Made by a program: the position numbers and the translations under genes
Shown here: piece by piece, positions 6,654 through 8,608 of the stretch
How positions within the stretch are numbered: the stretch's first letter is position 1
Layout: every line of letters starts with the position of its first letter
NCBI GenBank assembly: GCA_964616495.1
Contig: CAZTRF010000041.1
Span: 1-8,608, forward strand
Direction of reading: 5' to 3'
DNA length: 8,608 nucleotides
Origin: DAOSVX01 sp964616495
GTDB lineage: Bacteria; Bacillota_I; Bacilli_A; RF39; UBA660
The notes under the pieces: generated by a model
The model's database searches: none
What the model saw: the letters and a program-made list of their open reading frames with translations, nothing else
Told to the model about the DNA's origin: nothing

Positions 6654-8489
6654 ATGTGTGGAATAACAGGTTATATTTATAAAGATAAAATTAAAGAAAA
6701 AGAACAAATATTAAAAAAAATGATGAAAAGAATAGAGCACCGAGGGCCTGATGCTGAAGGAACTTTTATTGATGATACAATAGCTTTGGGTCATAAAAGA
6801 TTATCTATTATTGATTTAAAAACCGGATCTCAGCCGATGTTTAATGAAAATGAGAGACTCGTTATTATTTTTAATGGGGAAATATATAATTATATAGAAT
6901 TAAAAAGAGAACTTGAAAAAAAGGATCATTATTTTAAAACGACTAGTGATACTGAAGTTTTACTTCACGGGTACGAAGAGTGGGGTTACCTTCTTCTTGA
7001 ACGTTTAAGAGGAATGTTTGCTTTTGTGATATGGGATCGTGAAAAAAAAGAATTGTTTGCAGCTAGAGATCAATTTGGAATAAAACCATTTTATTATTAT
7101 CAAAGTGATGAAACATTGATGTTTGCATCAGAAATAAAAGCTTTTTTAGATAATCCTTATTTTGATAAAGAACTTAATAAAGACATAATTGTTCCTTATT
7201 TATCTTTTAACTATTCACCAACTGAAGACACTTTCTTTAAAGGTGTAAAAAAACTTGAACCTGGACATTTCCTAGTATATAAAGATGGTCGTTTGATAAT
7301 TAAAAGGTATTTTAAACTAATATTTGGTGAGAAATATCAAAGCAAATCAAAGTTTATTAAAGAAATAGCTGATATTATGAAAGATTCAGTTGATAAACAT
7401 ATGTTAGCCGATGTAGAAGTAGGATCATTTTTATCTAGTGGTATTGACTCTTCATATTTAGTGGCTCTTGCTAAACCAGATAAAACCTATACTGTAGGAT
7501 ATAAAATAGATAAATATAACGAAATTTCCTATGCAGAAGATTTAGCAAAAAGATTAAATATAAACAATACTAGTAAAATAATTACCAAAGAAGAGTATTT
7601 TAAAGAGCTTCCTAAGATAATGTATCATATGGATGAACCTTTAGCAGATCCTGCAGCCATTAGCTTATATTTTGTATCTAAACTAGCCAGTAAGGATGTC
7701 AAAGTAGTGCTATCTGGAGAAGGAGCTGATGAATTTTTTGGAGGATATAATTATTACCGAGAAGAAGTTGATTATCAGTTTTATAATAAAATACCTTTTT
7801 GCATTAGGCATTGTATATCAAAAGTATGTAGTATTTTTCCACCAGCTAGAGGATTAAACTTTCTGGTAAGAAGAGGTCAAAAATTAGAAGATAATTATAT
7901 TGGGGTAACCAAAGTATTTACTGAAAAAGAAAGTAAAAAAATAATTAGATTTGATTCTAATCATTTAACTAATAAGGAAATAACCTCAAAAGTTTATAAA
8001 GAACACCAAAAAGATAATAATGTTATAAAAATGCAATCTATTGATATTAATTTTTGGCTAATAAAAGATATTCTTCAAAAGGCAGATAAAATGACCATGG
8101 CTAACTCAATTGAAGGAAGAGTACCATTTACTGATGTAGAGGTATTTAACGTTGCTAAGGCCCTTCCTTTTGATTTAAAAGTGACAAAAGAAACTACTAA
8201 ACTAGCATTAAGAGAAGCTGCTAAAGAAGTAATACCTAATGATTCTTATAAAAAGAAAAAATTAGGATTTCCTGTTCCTTTAAGAGAATGGATTAAAGAC
8301 AACGATATTTATAAAGAAATTAAAAAAACATTTAATTCAGATATTAGTAAAGAATTATTTAATAATAAAAAAATAAATAAATTATTAGATAATGAAATAA
8401 AACCAAACCATAAAGATAGATTTTCATATAAAAAGATATGGACTCTATATTGTTTCTTAGTTTGGTATCATGAATTTTTTGAAAGCTAA
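6654..8489 (+). CDS. asnB: Asparagine synthase (glutamine-hydrolysing), AsnB type
   Basis: The enzyme takes ammonia from glutamine and adds it to an ATP-activated carboxylate, classically aspartate to give asparagine, in the cytoplasm. At 611 residues it is typical for the Gram-positive AsnB group. The class II amidotransferase domain (about 2-190) has the nucleophile Cys2 directly after Met1, RGPD (30-33), Arg49, FNGEIYNY (Asn74, Gly75) and SDTE (Asp99). The synthetase domain has the ATP-pyrophosphatase loop SSGIDSS (261-267; the first Gly of SGGxDSS is Ser262), EGADEFFGGY (356-365), KADKMTMANSIEGRVPF (476-492) and KKLGFPVPLREW. The start lies one base after the preceding stop and has AGGGAG at 6643-6648 inside that gene's end, so the two are cotranscribed. 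B. subtilis AsnB and L. plantarum AsnB1 amidate meso-diaminopimelate of peptidoglycan; the envelope-gene neighbour makes that a real alternative to asparagine synthesis here. Confidence 0.95.
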   Translation: MCGITGYIYKDKIKEKEQILKKMMKRIEHRGPDAEGTFIDDTIALGHKRLSIIDLKTGSQPMFNENERLVIIFNGEIYNYIELKRELEKKDHYFKTTSDTEVLLHGYEEWGYLLLERLRGMFAFVIWDREKKELFAARDQFGIKPFYYYQSDETLMFASEIKAFLDNPYFDKELNKDIIVPYLSFNYSPTEDTFFKGVKKLEPGHFLVYKDGRLIIKRYFKLIFGEKYQSKSKFIKEIADIMKDSVDKHMLADVEVGSFLSSGIDSSYLVALAKPDKTYTVGYKIDKYNEISYAEDLAKRLNINNTSKIITKEEYFKELPKIMYHMDEPLADPAAISLYFVSKLASKDVKVVLSGEGADEFFGGYNYYREEVDYQFYNKIPFCIRHCISKVCSIFPPARGLNFLVRRGQKLEDNYIGVTKVFTEKESKKIIRFDSNHLTNKEITSKVYKEHQKDNNVIKMQSIDINFWLIKDILQKADKMTMANSIEGRVPFTDVEVFNVAKALPFDLKVTKETTKLALREAAKEVIPNDSYKKKKLGFPVPLREWIKDNDIYKEIKKTFNSDISKELFNNKKINKLLDNEIKPNHKDRFSYKKIWTLYCFLVWYHEFFES

Positions 8490-8498
8490 CAAAAAATA

Positions 8499-8526
8499 TT
8501 GAAAAAAATTAATTATATGATATAAT
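8499..8526 (+). promoter_or_regulatory. Promoter of the tRNA-Gly gene
   Basis: The -35 TTGAAA (8499-8504, five of six bases) and perfect -10 TATAAT (8521-8526) are separated by 16 bases, with an extended -10 TG at 8518-8519. Initiation near 8533 gives a roughly 14-base leader before the mature tRNA. This is the best-matching promoter in the window, as expected for a stable RNA. Confidence 0.8.
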
Positions 8527-8544
8527 AATCAAGTAATTAATTTT
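8505..8544. repeat. 11-bp perfect inverted repeat around the tRNA promoter -10
   Basis: AAAATTAATTA at 8505-8515 is repeated as its exact reverse complement TAATTAATTTT at 8534-8544, with an 18-base centre that contains the -10 box. In an asnB transcript it would form an all A-U hairpin ending in U residues, so it may act as a weak terminator; no better terminator is seen after asnB. The very high A+T content raises the odds of a chance match. Confidence 0.5.
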
Positions 8545-8546
8545 AT

Positions 8547-8608
8547 GCGGATGTAGTTTAGTGGTAGAGCTCTAGCCTTCCAAGCTAGTAACGGGAGTTC
8601 GATTCTCC
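8547..8608 (+). tRNA. tRNA-Gly (anticodon TCC), 3' end cut by the window edge
   Basis: The 5' acceptor strand GCGGATG (8547-8553) is followed by TA, a D arm GTTT/GAGC with loop AGTGGTA, and the anticodon arm CTAGC-CTTCCAA-GCTAG (8572-8588), with anticodon TCC at 8579-8581 reading GGA and probably GGN codons. The variable loop TAAC precedes a T arm GGGAG-TTCGATT-CTCC. The window ends one base short of the complete T stem, so the 3' acceptor strand, discriminator base and any encoded CCA are not visible. The 62 bases present fold without mismatch apart from T-G wobbles in the D stem. Confidence 0.96.

Noticed and set aside
2..8489. Mollicutes genetic code with TGA as tryptophan
   Set aside because: Family-conserved tryptophans are TGG (for example in the LigA WAIAYKFP motif), and all six proteins reach normal length with TAA stops and no in-frame TGA.
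1..8608. CRISPR array, insertion sequence or prophage signs
   Set aside because: No regularly spaced repeats, transposase, integrase or duplicated target sites were seen, and the genes look uniform in base composition.

Overview
The window comes from a strongly AT-rich, low-G+C Gram-positive (Firmicutes/Bacilli-type) chromosome. Supporting this are NAD-dependent DNA ligase, a lipoteichoic-acid-synthase-type enzyme, a YihY/BrkB membrane protein, a glutamine-dependent asparagine synthetase, strong AGGAG-type ribosome binding sites, near-consensus sigma-A promoters and U-tailed intrinsic terminators. The standard code fits: tryptophan is TGG at conserved positions, and all six genes end in TAA with no internal TGA. 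An uncultured gut Bacilli lineage (RF39/RFN20-like) would fit the style, but that is only an inference.

Layout, all on the + strand. (1) 2-1123: 3' part of ligA, cut by the window edge. (2) A promoter overlapping the ligA stop codon starts a tight three-gene set: a small single-pass membrane protein of unknown function (1171-1632), a tandem Venus-flytrap receptor with a degenerate GGDEF domain (1639-3651), and a YihY/BrkB membrane protein (3653-4504). (3) 4505-4678 holds a potentially structured RNA segment with two mutually exclusive foldings, an intrinsic terminator, and a new extended -10 promoter. (4) That promoter drives an LTA-synthase-family enzyme (4679-6652) and an AsnB-type glutamine amidotransferase (6654-8489), 1 nt apart. 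(5) A promoter inside an 11-bp perfect inverted repeat precedes a tRNA-Gly(TCC) gene cut by the right edge.

How the genes may work together: the middle genes look envelope-directed. The receptor has two extracytoplasmic ligand-binding modules and a cytoplasmic GGDEF fold that keeps most GTP-binding residues but has Asn where the catalytic acidic residue should be. YihY is an integral membrane protein, the LTA-synthase-like enzyme builds or modifies a surface glycerol-phosphate polymer, and AsnB-type enzymes in Gram-positives either make asparagine or amidate peptidoglycan. The items most worth following up are the unusual receptor and the foldable RNA segment between the two operons.
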